A stretch of 64,000 bases of DNA from Dioscorea cayenensis subsp. rotundata (GCF_009730915.1 NC_052482.1:21296345-21360344); one strand, 5' to 3'; positions 42,410 through 54,649 are shown, counted from the first letter of the stretch. Numbers and translations are program-made. Notes: a model not told the origin generated them from the letters alone.

Positions 42410-42904
42410 TTAAACACTGTAACAGAGACAAAGCAAGCAAGAGCTTGATGATGGCTTCTTCTCCAATGAAGAAGAATTGCTAGCTCTTCTCTCAACTTCA
42501 AGGAAATAGCCAAGAGATAATGACTCTGTTTTCACAATGCTTGTAAAACCAATAAGACTTCCAAGAGTGATGCTTCTATCATTGAAGAATGAAATACTGG
42601 ACTGCAAAACAGAGTTCAATGTGAAAAATCTATAGAACTGGAAAACATGAGAAAAATTCTCTTTTTTTCTCAACCTCTGTTTCTGAGTTTGATGAAGTGA
42701 CACAGAAGTTGCCTGAGGATAGTGAACCAGAAAAATCAAGATTTCTAATTGGTTCAAGTCCCATTATCACATTCACTGGTTGAACAAGTCCAAGAGGCCA
42801 ACCATTTTCCTGCCATTAATCCATGGAACAGTCAAACAAGAATAGTTATATGACAAGACAGAAAAACAGAATGAGAGATGAATGTGTACCTGTGCAGCAG
42901 CCAT
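42410..42904 (-). CDS. Small plant-specific protein of unknown function
   Basis: Three short exons read right to left: 42890-42904 (MAAAQ), 42675-42809, 42601 down to 42410. All have GT/AG borders, and they encode 113 residues. The start ENGWPLGLVQPVN and the later block SISFFNDRSITLGSLIG match, to my memory, a family of short uncharacterised angiosperm proteins often ending in a Ser/Cys-rich tail, as here (SSSSCLLCLCYSV). No signal peptide or catalytic motif is visible. The long unspliced frame at 42410-42757 is an artefact of reading into the second intron. Function unknown; the spliced structure is convincing because the junction restores the conserved ETESSISFF stretch. Confidence 0.75.
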
Positions 42905-43661
42905 TAGTGTGTCACTTTTGTGCAACTTCAGAGGAAGAAAGTGCACTATTTATATAGCAACTGTTTCTAAACAGGAACAACACCCACTAAACAAAGTGTT
43001 AATCCTTGTATTGATTGGTAAATAATGCAATAAGAAAAATAATAATAGCAAAACTCTACTAGATTTTCAGATTACAAAAAATATTCTTCTTTGTTGAGAT
43101 TATCAACAAGTATTGGCATGATCAGTGTTGATGAAAAGAGGAATCACTTGAGATTGAATGCTTTTTGCAATGTCATATGCCTGACTAATGCTTTTAGATG
43201 GGAACCCTCAAGCTCTTTCTTTCATAATCAACAGCAACATGCAGTTAAAGATCTTTTAGACTGTTTATTCATATTAGAGAGTAATTAAATTCAATGTTCA
43301 TCCAAATTAGCACAAGCATGTCCAATCATATTGAAGAAAAATATACAAGGTGTCATCCATATTAGCACAATTTGTTTTAATTAACAAGAACAAGAACAAA
43401 GAGGAAATGAAGGCAATGAGAAAGCTTGCCCATTTGATGTAAATAATAATTAAGTTGAATGATGGTACTATTCATTACAAGATTACATTTATTTCTCTGT
43501 ATAACAGATTGAAATTGAATGAACACAAACAATGGAGTAGCTATTTTGCCTTTACAATCCACAGCACCAACCACCAAATTGACAGACCTCCAGAGTCTCC
43601 AATTGAGACTGCTACCAAAATTCCTGTGGAGAAGTATCTCTATATCTCACAAACAGTTTAT
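42905..43661. other. Spacer without recognisable gene
   Basis: Leader and promoter of the small gene on the left, and the 3' untranslated region of the PP2C on the right. AT-rich; the open frames between 43091 and 43577 show no family features. Confidence 0.45.
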
Positions 43662-45746
43662 TTACATGCATGATGATCTCCATATTCTTCCTTCCAAAGA
43701 AATAACAATAATCGAAACATCATCATGGTACCGTCTTCGATCTCCCTGAGGTATTTCGAGCAACTCATGGAAATCCATACCTACAAAAGTGTCAAAAGAT
43801 TTGCTTGCTAAGTATTGTCTAAAGTTCATTCCCTGTTAAGTTCATCAGAATTTTCATATATCAGAAACTCACCAGCCTTTTCTGCTGCGCGGAAGAGCAC
43901 TTCTTCAACAAGGTGCTGTGCCGGATCCCCTTCCGGGGAATTTGCAAGGAATTGCTCAACTTGAGCAATGGCCTCCTCATTAGTTAAGTATTGGTAAAGG
44001 CCATCAGAGGAGAGTATCAAGAATCGATCTTTCGGGCCAAGTCTATGGTGGCACACAAATGGTTTGCATGTGATATACGGTGATGAACCGACGTAATCAA
44101 TCCTAAACATCTCTAAAAGTGCATTGTTCCATTTGGGCTGTAAACAACATCAAAATACAAACAAATGCAGAACTATATTAGTATCACATCGCACTTAAAT
44201 ATATTTTTGAACATTCAGAACACAAAAATGTACATTGTAATTCAGCATTACCTGCTTCAAAAATCCAGCTCCAAATGCTCTGGTAACCTTCAATGATCCC
44301 TTCACGCGGTCATTCACAATAGCACAAGTATCATCAGGATGCTCATTCTTGATTCTTCGCACTTCCTGAATCACCAACAAAGAAATCATAAGATACAATA
44401 AACATATACACATATATACAAAAAAAAAAAACTGATCCTTTTACCTCTTCGACACTAGTACTATGTTCCAAAGTAAGCTGCCGAGCAACCAAACTCGGCA
44501 AAGAATCCACCAGATCATCACAATCCATCTCCTCTTTAATCCTCTCCAAATCCTGGGTCGGCTTGCCAATCGATCCCCAAACATCAGGCTCGGCCTTTCG
44601 CGCCAAAATGGCTCGGCTATCACCCACATTCATCAGATAAACATCTTCTCCTTTCATCAGCATTACAAGAACACAAGAACCCATCAAAGCTAACTCAGGA
44701 TTTTCAACAAGCATCTTGTCTGCAATATCTAAGTAAGCATCCTCTGTTTTCTTTAAAGCCATTGATAAAGCTTTGAGAACTTCATGGTGATTCACAGAGC
44801 TCAAAGAGCTGGATTTCCTCAGCTGCTCCTCTAATCTCCGATCAAGTTCCAGTCTTTCTCGATCCCACTCGCACTTCCACTTTCTCTGATTCTCCTCCCA
44901 TCTCCTCCCCGGAGTTTTCCAGCTTCTTCTCTTATCCCACATTCGAATCCCTTCTCGGCGTGGATCTTCACTAGTTTTCGGTTTAAGACGGTGAGAATCA
45001 TCGGAGAGATGGCGGGTTTCGGGCTTATCTTCGTCCCAGAGGAGGCCTTTGAGCTCGCGCTGGACGGAGTAGTAGAGATTAGCGAGGATGTAGTCGGTGG
45101 CGTCAGGGCCACTGAAACCATCGTAGATGCCGACGAAGACCCAGCCATGCTCATCGGAGATGACGACGTGGACGCGGTCCTCCCCAGCTTTGCCTTGCGC
45201 CCACTGGAGATTGCCGCTGCTACCGTCCTGGGGATCGGAGGAATCAGAGAGATCGCTGGTGAGGGAGCTACCAAAAGAGTCGGATTTGGGGGAGGGTTTG
45301 GAGGAAAGGGAGCGGGAAAGGGATTTGAGAAGAGAGGCGGCAGTGTGGCGAGGGCGTAGAGAGAGGCTCCGAGGAAGAGGGCCAGAGTGGAAGACGGGGC
45401 GATCGATGGGGCCGGAGAGGAAAGGGCGGTCAAGATTGAGAGGGCCGGAGGAGAAGGAGGTGGAGCTCTCGAAGGCGGCAGCGGTGGCGGCGGAGGAGGG
45501 CCAAGTGAGGTGGGAGGCGAGAGCTAGGGCATCGGAGGTGGAAGGAGGGGTGGAAGCGTTAGCACTGAGAGCAGCGCCGGAGATGGAGCGATACACGGAG
45601 GAGTCCTCAGGGACGTAGCAGAAGGAGTGACCTAGAGTCTCATCGAAGGGCTCGGAGGTGACGGCGGCGAAGACGTGCCGGCTCCGGCGCCGGCGTGGGA
45701 CGGCGGAGGAGCAGCAAGGTGTTAGCTTGGCGAAGCCGTTGCCCAT
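43662..45746 (-). CDS. POLTERGEIST-like protein phosphatase 2C (clade C)
   Basis: Mg/Mn-dependent Ser/Thr phosphatase of the POL/PLL group, which acts downstream of CLV-type receptor kinases in meristem signalling. Exons read right to left: 44445-45746, 44252-44365, 43873-44137, 43662-43780; 599 residues. MGNG with CC at residues 11-12 fits N-myristoylation plus palmitoylation. [11 protein letters not shown] is the group signature. Phosphatase motifs: [15 protein letters not shown] (metal-binding Asp), [71 protein letters not shown]. The long charged insert between the second and third motifs is normal for POL-like proteins. Exon 1 is GC-rich, which creates large antisense and shifted open frames with no meaning. 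Confidence 0.94.
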
Positions 45747-46029
45747 GGCCGGAAGAGAGAGAAGAGTTTGGAGGGCTAAAACGGGAAGAGCATGAAAAAA
45801 GCTTATTTATTTATTTAAAAATGGGTGAAGAAGTTGAGAATGAAGAGATGGAGGAGAAGAAGTAGGGATTGGGCGTTGACTGTTGAGTGTTTGAAATATT
45901 GACAATTTGGGTTGACTTGGGAGAGAGAGAGAGAGAGAGAACGAAGATGCGTTTACTTTTTGGGAAAGCTTGGAGGGTAAGTATTTAGGAAGGGGACATG
46001 AGAATGTTACTCTTGTTTGGGACTCTGTG

Positions 46030-46191
46030 ACGTGTCGTATTTTGATTGGGTGACAATGAGGGACACGTTGGGGATTGAGAAAAAGTCAAAGTAGAGGCAG
46101 GCGTGGTATGCATGGGGATCGCCGAACGCGTGGTGGGACCATGGGAGGGTGTTGGCAGCTGTTTATTTGTTTGAGGTGACTGACACGTGGC
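46030..46191 (-). promoter_or_regulatory. Cluster of ACGT (ABRE/G-box) elements upstream of PP2C
   Basis: Within 162 bases lie ACGTG at 46030-46034, CACGTT at 46064-46069, an AACGCGTGG (coupling-element-like) near 46125-46133, and a perfect G-box CACGTGGC at 46184-46191. They sit 280-450 bases upstream of the PP2C start codon. Such clusters bind bZIP/bHLH factors and often confer ABA or light response; this is inference from motifs only. Confidence 0.5.
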
Positions 46192-46209
46192 GGTTAAGGA
46201 GTCGTGCAC

Positions 46210-49056
46210 GTCTTCTTCTGGTTGTCTCCGTCACTCCGTGTGGGCTTGTATGTAATAGAATTTTTTTTTTTTTCAAAGATATTATAATATTTTTATTATG
46301 TTTTCTCATAATTTTTAGTAGGTGTGGAAGAATTTTTTTTGAATAGTTTATATTTTTTGTTAGATTAATTCAAACATGGATATACAAATAATAATAATAT
46401 TTTTTGAGAATTTAATGGAGAATTAGACCGATTTTAAAAAGTACATAAACTCTCTTTTATTTTGGACTGTTTGGTTATCTCAGTAAATAAGTGTGATATA
46501 ATTTGATTTACTGGTAAAATCCCAACATTAGTTGTTTGATTTACTGTGAAAACATTTTTGCTGTGAATTAAGTTACTGGAAAAATCCCAAACAATTGTGA
46601 TTTTCTTTTGTTTTAATATATAAAAAACCTTTTAAATAAATATATTTATATAAATGCATAACTATATTTATAAATGTTAGAGAGTATGATAAGACTTAAG
46701 AGGAGACGACACCTGCTTTCTTTCCATTAATGCTTGACATTAACTTGATCCTTGGAAAAAATTAGTCTCAATTTGACAAGTTCAACTAGGACTTTTTGTT
46801 TTCGTTTTCTAGTTTATTCAAAATGGATATACAATTAATAATAATTTTTCAAATTAGTTAGACAATTAGGCATATTCTAAAAAGCACACAACCAAAAAAC
46901 CTTAAGTTCATGTTTTCTATTGAAATCTATAGATGTACTAAAATTTACAGATGTCTATAGCTATCCGGAAATGATGTTTAGTATATATCCAAATATTATT
47001 TATTTTATTATTACAAATAAAATAAATATGATAAATAAAAGTCTAAACATAATGAATAACTGTAAATGAAAACATAAGTTTGACTCTTGACCACCGACAG
47101 GAAGGAATCATAACAACATTTAATCCAAGTTATGAATAGAATTAGGTGGTAGGAGTGTGAAGGTGATATCAGAAGGAAAAACAGGTACAAGATTACAACC
47201 TACATTGATGATAATAGAGACTCATATTGATGAAATCTAGCCATCTCAAAGTGGGTGGCAAGTTGAGTGAGTAGTATTGAATCTTGTCCTTTCCTATCTT
47301 TCTTTTGATACTCAAATTTAATACATTGATGTTTTCTAGGAAAGCAATTCAAATGAGCTCACCTTCCACACATTCTTCTTTATCTCCTCACACTTCTTGT
47401 GTTGTATTCCAGCTCAACTCTCTATCACCAACTCCATTAAAACCTTCTTCCTCTTTGTTTATGCTTCCAGGTCTTACTTTTCTTGCTTTCCCAACATGTG
47501 TCTGTTTACATCAATTTATTTTATGTATTACTTATTGAGAAGAAACACTTCAAGAGATACAAACTAAATAATTTCACTGATGACAATACAATGAATGCAA
47601 CAAAACTATAAAGTGTTACATTTAGCCAGTCATGATAAAAAAAACATAGGCACTAGTCAATTACACTAGGGATCTGCTTAATATATGTCTAGCTTTATTA
47701 GCTAGTAATGTAGCATATCAACTGATCAATAACTCTTGTCACCATGCAATGAATGTAACAAAACTATCATGGTTGACTAGCGTTTGCATTATTTATTTAA
47801 GAGGGGTTGTTTATTGAGGTCATTCACTCTTTCATAATGCAGTGGTTGGAATCCAGAAATAAAAACATAGCCACTTGTTACAATAGATTAGTACTGGGAT
47901 CCAAAATAGAAGTTTGTCATATTTGATAAGAGTTGAAGAGAGAGTAACATGAGATATTTAACACTAGCAAGTGGGTGGCCAACATGTGATGTCTTAGAAA
48001 GCTTTAAGATCAACAAATTAACTTAAGAAATGAATTAGTTTTGAGTGTATTAGGTGCTTGACCAGATCTTGTGTCAGTCCAATGCAGACATGATTAAACA
48101 TTTAATTAAGCACGCCTGCAAACAAAGCCTCTAGTTAGAATTCAACCACTAGTATGTGCCTCCCATTAACTTCACTAATTAAGTATAATTTAATCTACAG
48201 AAAATTTCTTATGTCAATCAGTTGAGGTAGATATAAGCATTTGACTAATGGCATGTGACATACATGAGTATGAAAATAAGTAATTAAACCATTGCTATCT
48301 AACATAATATCATTCTAATCCAATAGTTAGCAACAATAATTAAATACGAGAGATCGGTATATATCTGGATAATACTTCACCTTGCAATGCTTGATATATA
48401 ATATGTCAACCACATGATTCTCATGTAAGTGGTAGGAAAGTCAGAAAGCTGGTTTGATGGATTCCCTTTGCTTAATTTAAAGTAAGTTTCTTGGCAAGTT
48501 GTATTTCTGAAAGCATTGTCAAACTTTGATGTACTTTGTCCAATCTCCAGATTCCTTGCAGAGTCCTCTTGAAAATCAAACCACAAACAAAATACTAGAT
48601 ATGGTGCAACAGTTTGTGTCTTGTTTGCACTAGTAGGTGGCAGACATGATTGTCAATGTAACATAACTGTTCAAAACTTTTGACTTGTCTCCAGCTCTAC
48701 ATATCATGATAACCAACCGGCAACCACCAAGCAAATTCTGAGAAGTTTACAAACTCCAAAGTCCAATTCCCTGCTTCATCTATGAGTGCTGTTTTTTTCT
48801 CTTTCTTTGAGAGTGAGAGATATCCATCATGACTTCTTATTGAGATTTGGCTTTTTCTTTTTCTTCATTCATTGACTAGTAAAATGTGATATCCGAAGAT
48901 CATCAGCATTTTTTGCAGCATGTTGTAAGTACATCTAATTCATACAAGGCACTGAAACAAGATTTAATCTGGCAATAAAATCCATTGCATAGCCTCAATT
49001 ATTAGGACCAAATAGAATTGCAGAATGGTTCAAAGCACCATGAGCGATGAAAGGGT
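46210..49056. other. Gene-poor intergenic region
   Basis: No supportable gene in 2.8 kb. A small degenerate direct repeat, TTTGATTTACTG(G/T) ... AAATCCCAA(A/C), occurs between 46497 and 46600. The rest is unique AT-rich DNA; the right end holds the 3' untranslated region of the PPR gene. Confidence 0.5.
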
Positions 49057-51897
49057 TTACCAGTAATCACCACAAGAACAAATTCCATGGCTAAAATGGT
49101 GGAACCTCTTGTTGTCCCTAACTATGATCTGCCTCTCCACAACTTTGGACACTAACTTTGCTGTGTTGTGGCAATCTTTGCACATCCTTATGTTCTTGAA
49201 TACTCTCAGTGTCATGCCATGGCTCATTTTCAGCAACCCAAATGCAATTGCTTGCTTCTCACTGTGCCTTTGAAGTATCTCGACCTTCTCTTCTTCCTTG
49301 AGTTCATGCAGCACACAACTTGTATCGGGAATGTATCCTGCCTTTTGTATTTTCTCTTTCAATTCACACCATAATCTCTGAACATCTTCAGATTCAGGAT
49401 ACCGAGTGTGCCCACAAACAAACTTGTAAACTTTATTTCCAACATTTATCCAGCTAAGACCTGGCTCCTTCTTGAGTCCAGACTCCTTCATCTTCTCCCT
49501 CATTCTCCTCACATCATCCCATCTACCTGAACCCGCAAACAAGTTTGCTACTAGAATGTAGTGTTCAGCTTTGTTGGGTTCCAACTCTAACAGCTTCTTG
49601 GCAACTCTCTCTCCTAAGTTGGTGTCACTGTGGATTTTACAGGCACCAAGCAATGAACTCCATATTCGACCATCAGGCTCTACTGGCATCTCCTCAATGA
49701 GCCTAGCAGCATCAACCAATCGGCCAGCCCGACCAAGCATATCCACAACACAAGCATAGTGTTCCAGTTTCGGTTCCACACCTTGACTCTTCCTCATCTC
49801 CTCAAAGTATTCTAGGCCTTCCTTAACCAGTCCCACATGACTGCATGCCATTAGTATGCCAATATAAGTAAATTCATCTGGTCGCGGTCCTTCTCTACGC
49901 ATCCTATTGAACAGTTGCACTGCCTCAAGACCATATCCATGTATTCCATAGCCTGTAATCATTGCAGACCAAGAAGCTGTATCTTCTCTGCTGTTCAGGT
50001 TCTCAAAGAAATTGCCGGCGTGCTCTATAGAACCACACTTTGCGTACATGTCTATGATTGAGCTGCTTACAAATGTGTCATCAGAAAAGTCAGCTTTCAG
50101 TGCAAAGCAATGTGCTGCTTTGCCTAGATGAAGAGATGATAACTGACCACAAACCATTAAGGCACTAGTCGTAGCAATGGCAAAAGGTTCATGATTATCA
50201 TGTTGCATTCTTCGATAGAGCCCAAGGGACTCCTCCATGAGTCCATTCTTCGCATATCCAGCAATCATTGCGTTCCAGGACACTGAATTTTTTTCCTCCA
50301 TAGCATCGAATAGAATTCTTGCAAACAACGGTTTCTCACATTGCATATAGAGTGAAAGTAGTGAAATTGTGATGAAAGAATCTGTTTCCAACCCATGTCT
50401 GAGGATAAAACCATGAACAACTGAACCACTGGAAAGATCTTTCAGATGCGTGCATGCTGAAAGCAAGCTACTGATGCTAATCCAGTCAGGCTCAAAGCCT
50501 AAAGACATCATTCTGTGAAACAAATCCATAGCCCTCAGTTGGCTGACCACTCTGCACATAACCACTCATCAGTGCATTCCATGAGCTGACCGTCTTGATC
50601 TCCATGTTATGAACAATGCGTTCTGCAGATTTCAGTGATCCACATTTTGTGTAGGCTGTAATGAGCCCACTGAATATCAGTTCATTGCTCTGCAACCCAT
50701 TTCTAGTCACATATCCATGAAGCTCCTTTACTTTCAGCAGTTCAAGTGGCCCCAAACAAACTGGCAAAACATTCAAAAACGGTGACTTTCATTCGGTCTA
50801 ATACCTTCCTCAACCGCCATCGCACAAAGCAAACAAAGAGTTCTCTCCACATCTCCATTCATTGAATACCCACCAATCAAGGCATTCCAAGAAACCACAT
50901 TCCTCTCCACGCTCTTGTCAAACAAACGTTGAGCCTCAGTTAAAGACCCACATTTGCCATACATGTCAATCAAAGCATTATTCACCTTCAGCTCAAAACC
51001 AAGCTCCAACTTCACAGACAACCCATGAATCACCTTCCCCATCTCAAGCCACCCTTCAGCTGCACACACTGGCAGCAACGTCACCACTGTTGCATCATCC
51101 GGCCTAGCAACAATCATCATATCTCTAAAAAAATCAAAACACTCTTCCACCAATCCATTCTCTGAGAGTGCACATATCACAGTGTTCCAAGAAACAAGGT
51201 TTCTATCAGGCATTTCGTCAAACACCTGCACTGCATCATCAACACAACCACATTTCCCATACATCGACATCAATGAATTACTAACAAATGCATCAGAGCT
51301 CAAACCCATTTTCACAGTGATACCATGCACAGCTCTTCCGATTCCAACATCCAACAGGCCGGCACAGGACTTGAAGACGCAGGGTAAGGTGAAGTTATTC
51401 GGCATGAGCTCCGTCTCCGAGATCAACTGGGAGAAAACACAGAGGACTTCATCCCAGAGCTCATTGCGCGCATAGCCGCTGATCAAAGCATTCCAGTGAA
51501 ACAAGTTTTTGTCTTCAATGGCTTCAAAGACGCGGCGAGAGTCTAGAAGGGAACCGCACATGGAATACATAGTGAGGAGGCGAGTGGTGAGTATCTCATT
51601 GAAGGTGAGCTCTGGGCACGAGTGGATGAGTTGGTGGACTCCTCGGCCGACGTCGAGCTGCCTTTCGCGGCCGCAAGCTTGCAAGATGAAGCCAATGGAG
51701 TGGGATAGGGATGGGAGGTGAGATGGGCTCTGGGGCACTGTTGCAAGAGGAGTTGGAGAGCGGTGTGGGGGTTTCCATTGGTGCAGAGGTTGTTAATCTC
51801 CAAGGAAAGGGAGGGACTTGGATGTATAGAAGGATGGGAGGTGAGAGTGGCAAGGGTTTGGAGGATAATGGAGGGTGGCGTTGGCCATGAGAGCCAT
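49057..51897 (-). CDS. DYW-class pentatricopeptide repeat protein (frame disrupted)
   Basis: Organelle RNA-editing type PPR protein, apparently the counterpart of Arabidopsis At1g18485. Intronless, start ATG 51897 (MALMANATLHYPPNP), about 945 residues expected. Tandem PPR units run through most of the protein (FHWNALISGYARNELWDEV, NLVSWNTVICALSENG, VSWNALIGGYSMNGD, VSSWNALMSGYVQSGQ), then E/E+ domains and a DYW deaminase with RHSEKQAIAFGLL, CKDCHNTAK and terminal CSCGDYW (zinc and catalytic residues present). The reading frame changes five times: near 51790-51803, near 51735-51745, in short runs at 50787-50789 and 50775-50779, and at 50532-50534. Each is explained by one base. Sequence between breaks is well conserved, so assembly error or very recent decay. 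Confidence 0.88.
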
Positions 51898-52017
51898 CGC
51901 CATTGCCGCTCTTCAGAGCTTATCTCTGAACTCTCTGAAGATGCCGGCTGGTATTTGATAAGGATTAGATATAGTGTTTCTAATTATTACTAACAATTAT
52001 CACACCTCCTCACAGAA

Positions 52018-52090
52018 GCCCGTCTAGCTCAGTTGGTAGAGCGCAAGGCTCTTAACCTTGTGGTCGTGGGTTCGAGCCCCACGGTGGGCG
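52018..52090 (+). tRNA. trnK-CUU: tRNA-Lys (CTT)
   Basis: A 73-base cloverleaf: acceptor GCCCGTC pairing with GGTGGGC(G) region, D arm TAGCTCAGTTGGTAGAGC (A box), anticodon stem CAAGG/CCTTG around loop CTCTTAA with anticodon CTT, and T arm GTGGGTTCGAGCCCCAC (B box). There is no intron and CCA is not encoded, as for a nuclear eukaryotic tRNA. It lies about 120 bases upstream of the divergent PPR start codon. Confidence 0.97.
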
Positions 52091-52097
52091 AAATCTG

Positions 52098-52124
52098 TTT
52101 TTACATTCAATTTTTTTTTTTTTT
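52098..52124 (+). terminator. RNA polymerase III terminator
   Basis: TTTTT at 52098-52102, seven bases after the tRNA end, with a longer T14 run at 52111-52124 as back-up. Confidence 0.85.
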
Positions 52125-52335
52125 GCTTTTTTTTTTACAAAAAATAATATCATAAATAATACATTAAAAAGTAATGGTAAATGGTTATTCAGCTGTGAAG
52201 CATTATTTAGCCAAATACAGTGGAAATATTGAAGGCACAATGAAGCAGAGCAGAGTTTGCTTAAGAAGCTGCTACAAAAGACAACAGCTTCAGTACTAGT
52301 CTGTGGCTGCTGTGTAATGAACTGAGAGTCTTACT

Positions 52336-53977
52336 TCAAGTTAGATAGTTGAGAAACTCAGCAGCAGTTGCTACTGCAGCTCCTGAGATTGCATCGGCGA
52401 CTACCTTGTCTCTACCGTTGTTACTCGCAGTAGATATCAGTGCACCGGTTATTGCACCACCAAGCATTGCATTTTTCTGCAACACGATATCGTGATATAT
52501 GATTTGTAATACTGTATTCGTAAGGCACGAATATTAATCTTCAGTTTGGAATCATACAATTGCAGGAAGATGACAGAGTATTGAACTTTAATGGAGAATT
52601 AATCAACATAAGCAGAAGAAAATAATAGTATTGCTAATTTAGAGGAACTATCAAATTTTGTCGAACTTTTGGAAATTACCCAGTCTCTTGTACCGCGTAT
52701 CCTTTCCATACCATGTTCCATCCCAACATACACCCCAGCAACAGTCCCTGAATTAGAGTGTACAACATGCATGATAATCAGAAATGAAAGAGGAAAACAC
52801 ATTCAGGAATCTCTCATGTGTTCATTAAAGTAATTTAATTGTTGGAAAAAGTCGAAGAACTATTCAAAGCTCACCCCAATAAAAAGCCTTCCTTGCACAT
52901 CTTACTTAACTGCAAATGTAAGTGCACTGTCAGTAACTTTTTTGCTGCTAGGGAGACCAGATTGAATCAAAATATAAGAAAAATTCATCACTTTGATTAG
53001 CAATCTCATAAAACCTTCACAATTCATCGTCAAATTGGTTATTGGTTACTCAAGTAACAAGTTTTATACACACATGATCCTGTCTTAATGGTGCAGACAT
53101 TTTCCTCATTTTGAGTTCTTAAATAAACAATGTTGGTATTGGATTACCATTTTTTAGCAAAATAACATATTTCAGTTGTTCTTAAATATTTATCTAACAA
53201 TGACAAGTGATTGATTAAAAAAATTGATGCCTCCTCATAAGCACATTTGAACAACAACTAAGATCTAATATCAACATAAACAATTTGCAGTCAAAATTGA
53301 AACTTTAAGTGTTGGAACAATTGATAACTCTCGAAAATAAAGAAGAAAAAAAAAAGATAAATCAAAGACTAATATAATGCATTCTTTTACAGTTTTTGAT
53401 GGACAAAAGCCACATAAGTAATCAAATAATACACTTTTATTTACGTTCTTTAATTCAGATACATTCAAGCAAACAAAATGTATGCTTTAAGGCATTGATG
53501 ATCAACAACAACATGAAAACAAACACAAATCAAATTCAAGCATTACTGCGGTTCAAATAAATCAATCAAAACAGTAAAAAAAACTCACTGCATCCTCAAC
53601 CTTGCCCTTCGACAAACCCCCTGAAAACAAGATCAAAATTTTCAATAAATTCAAAAATTAACTCTTAATCAAAATATAAACAGAGAAAAAAAAAATCTCA
53701 GCTATAGATTGAAAAAAAAACCTTTTTTAATGCAGTGATACGTCTCCTCGGCAGCAACCTTTGAAGCACCAACCTAAATACAAGAAAAAACACAGAATTC
53801 ACAACAATGCATACCATTTCATGGAATCAAATTCAGAACAAAGGAAATGAGGAGATGGATTACAGCTCCGATCTTCAAGAATCCATCCACAGTGCGATTG
53901 AGGAAAGGATTTCCCATATCTATGACCACGTCCACCTTCGGATAGCTCATAGATCCCGTCACCCTTCCCCACGGCAT
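52336..53977 (-). CDS. OEP16: Chloroplast outer envelope pore protein OEP16 (one exon one base too long)
   Basis: PRAT-family helical channel of the plastid outer envelope, selective for amino acids/amines. Six exons read right to left: 53864-53977, 53722-53773, 53589-53620, 52875-52909, 52680-52747, 52336-52476. Expected product is 146 residues, the OEP16-1 length. Conserved blocks: VDVVIDMGNPFLNRTVDGFL, SKMCKEGF, GVYVGMEHGMERIRGTRDW (PRAT motif), AMLGGAITGALISTAS, GAAVATAAEFLNYLT. Exon 4 (52875-52909) is 35 bases where 34 are needed: the run of five T (minus strand, 52881-52885) has one extra base, breaking the GFYWG reading just before the donor. Everything else is intact, so an assembly indel is likeliest. 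Divergent partner of TIM9. Confidence 0.92.
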
Positions 53978-54649
53978 TCCTCTCCCTCTCTCCCTCTTTC
54001 TCTCCTTTCGAAGTCCAGAAGGAGATTGAGTGTGAGAGAGGAGCAAGTAGAAGATACGAGAGACCGTACGCAAGGGAGCATCATCTAACCGTTAACTTGA
54101 TCTCAAGATTCGTGATTCACAATCTGGGGAAGATGGAAATCTAGCCGTCGGAAAGGAACGAGATGGAGTGTGAGCATCATCCAACGGTTGGCATGACATT
54201 GGAAGTCGTATTTTTCGTTGCATGCAATGAGCACAGATCTCAACGTCATAAGACGACTCGTACTCTAAGATTCGTGTTTGTGTTGAGATTCGTGTTCCCA
54301 GATCTCAGCGTCGTGATCCACAATCAGTGGAAGATGGAAATCTAGACGTCGGAAAGGAACGAGATGGACTGTGAGAGGTCGCACGCGATAGAACATCATC
54401 TAACGGTTGACATGACATTGGAAGTCGTGTTGTTCGATGCAATGCAACAAGCACAGATCTCAATGTCATAAGACGACTCATACTCTAAGATTCGTGTTGG
54501 TGTTGAGATGGATGGAAATCTAACCGTTGGAAAGGACTATATCAAAGCGGCGCGAAAGCTTGCCCTTCTCTCAAGATTAGGGTTTTAAGCTCTCCAGGCT
54601 TCTCGGCTGCTTCTCCGAAGAGCGGAAGGGGAGAAGGAGAGAGGAAGAG
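53978..54649. promoter_or_regulatory. Shared divergent promoter of OEP16 and TIM9
   Basis: 672 bases between the two start codons, GC-richer than surrounding intergenic DNA. A telo-box-like TTAGGGTTTTAA at 54577-54588 lies in the TIM9 leader. Most of the interval is the tandem repeat listed next, so the repeat must contain or displace the regulatory elements of both genes. No clear TATA box. Confidence 0.6.
54053..54540 (+). repeat. About 205-bp tandem repeat, 2.4 copies, in the promoter
   Basis: Full units at 54100-54300 and 54301-54510; partial units at about 54053-54099 and 54511-54540. Shared words in order: GATGGAAATCTAG, CGTCGGAAAGGAACGAGATGG, CATCATC(C/T)AACGGTTG, CATGACATTGGAAGTCGT, GCACAGATCTCAA, GTCATAAGACGACTC, TACTCTAAGATTCGTGTT. 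Identity between full units appears high, so the duplication is fairly young. The repeat does not encode protein. Confidence 0.9.

Noticed and set aside
44831-45618. Large antisense and shifted frames over PP2C exon 1 (163 and 200 codons)
   Set aside because: By-products of GC-rich exon 1; the PP2C frame explains the region with conserved motifs.
49168-49374. Plus-strand frames opposite the PPR gene
   Set aside because: Antisense shadows of the PPR coding sequence.
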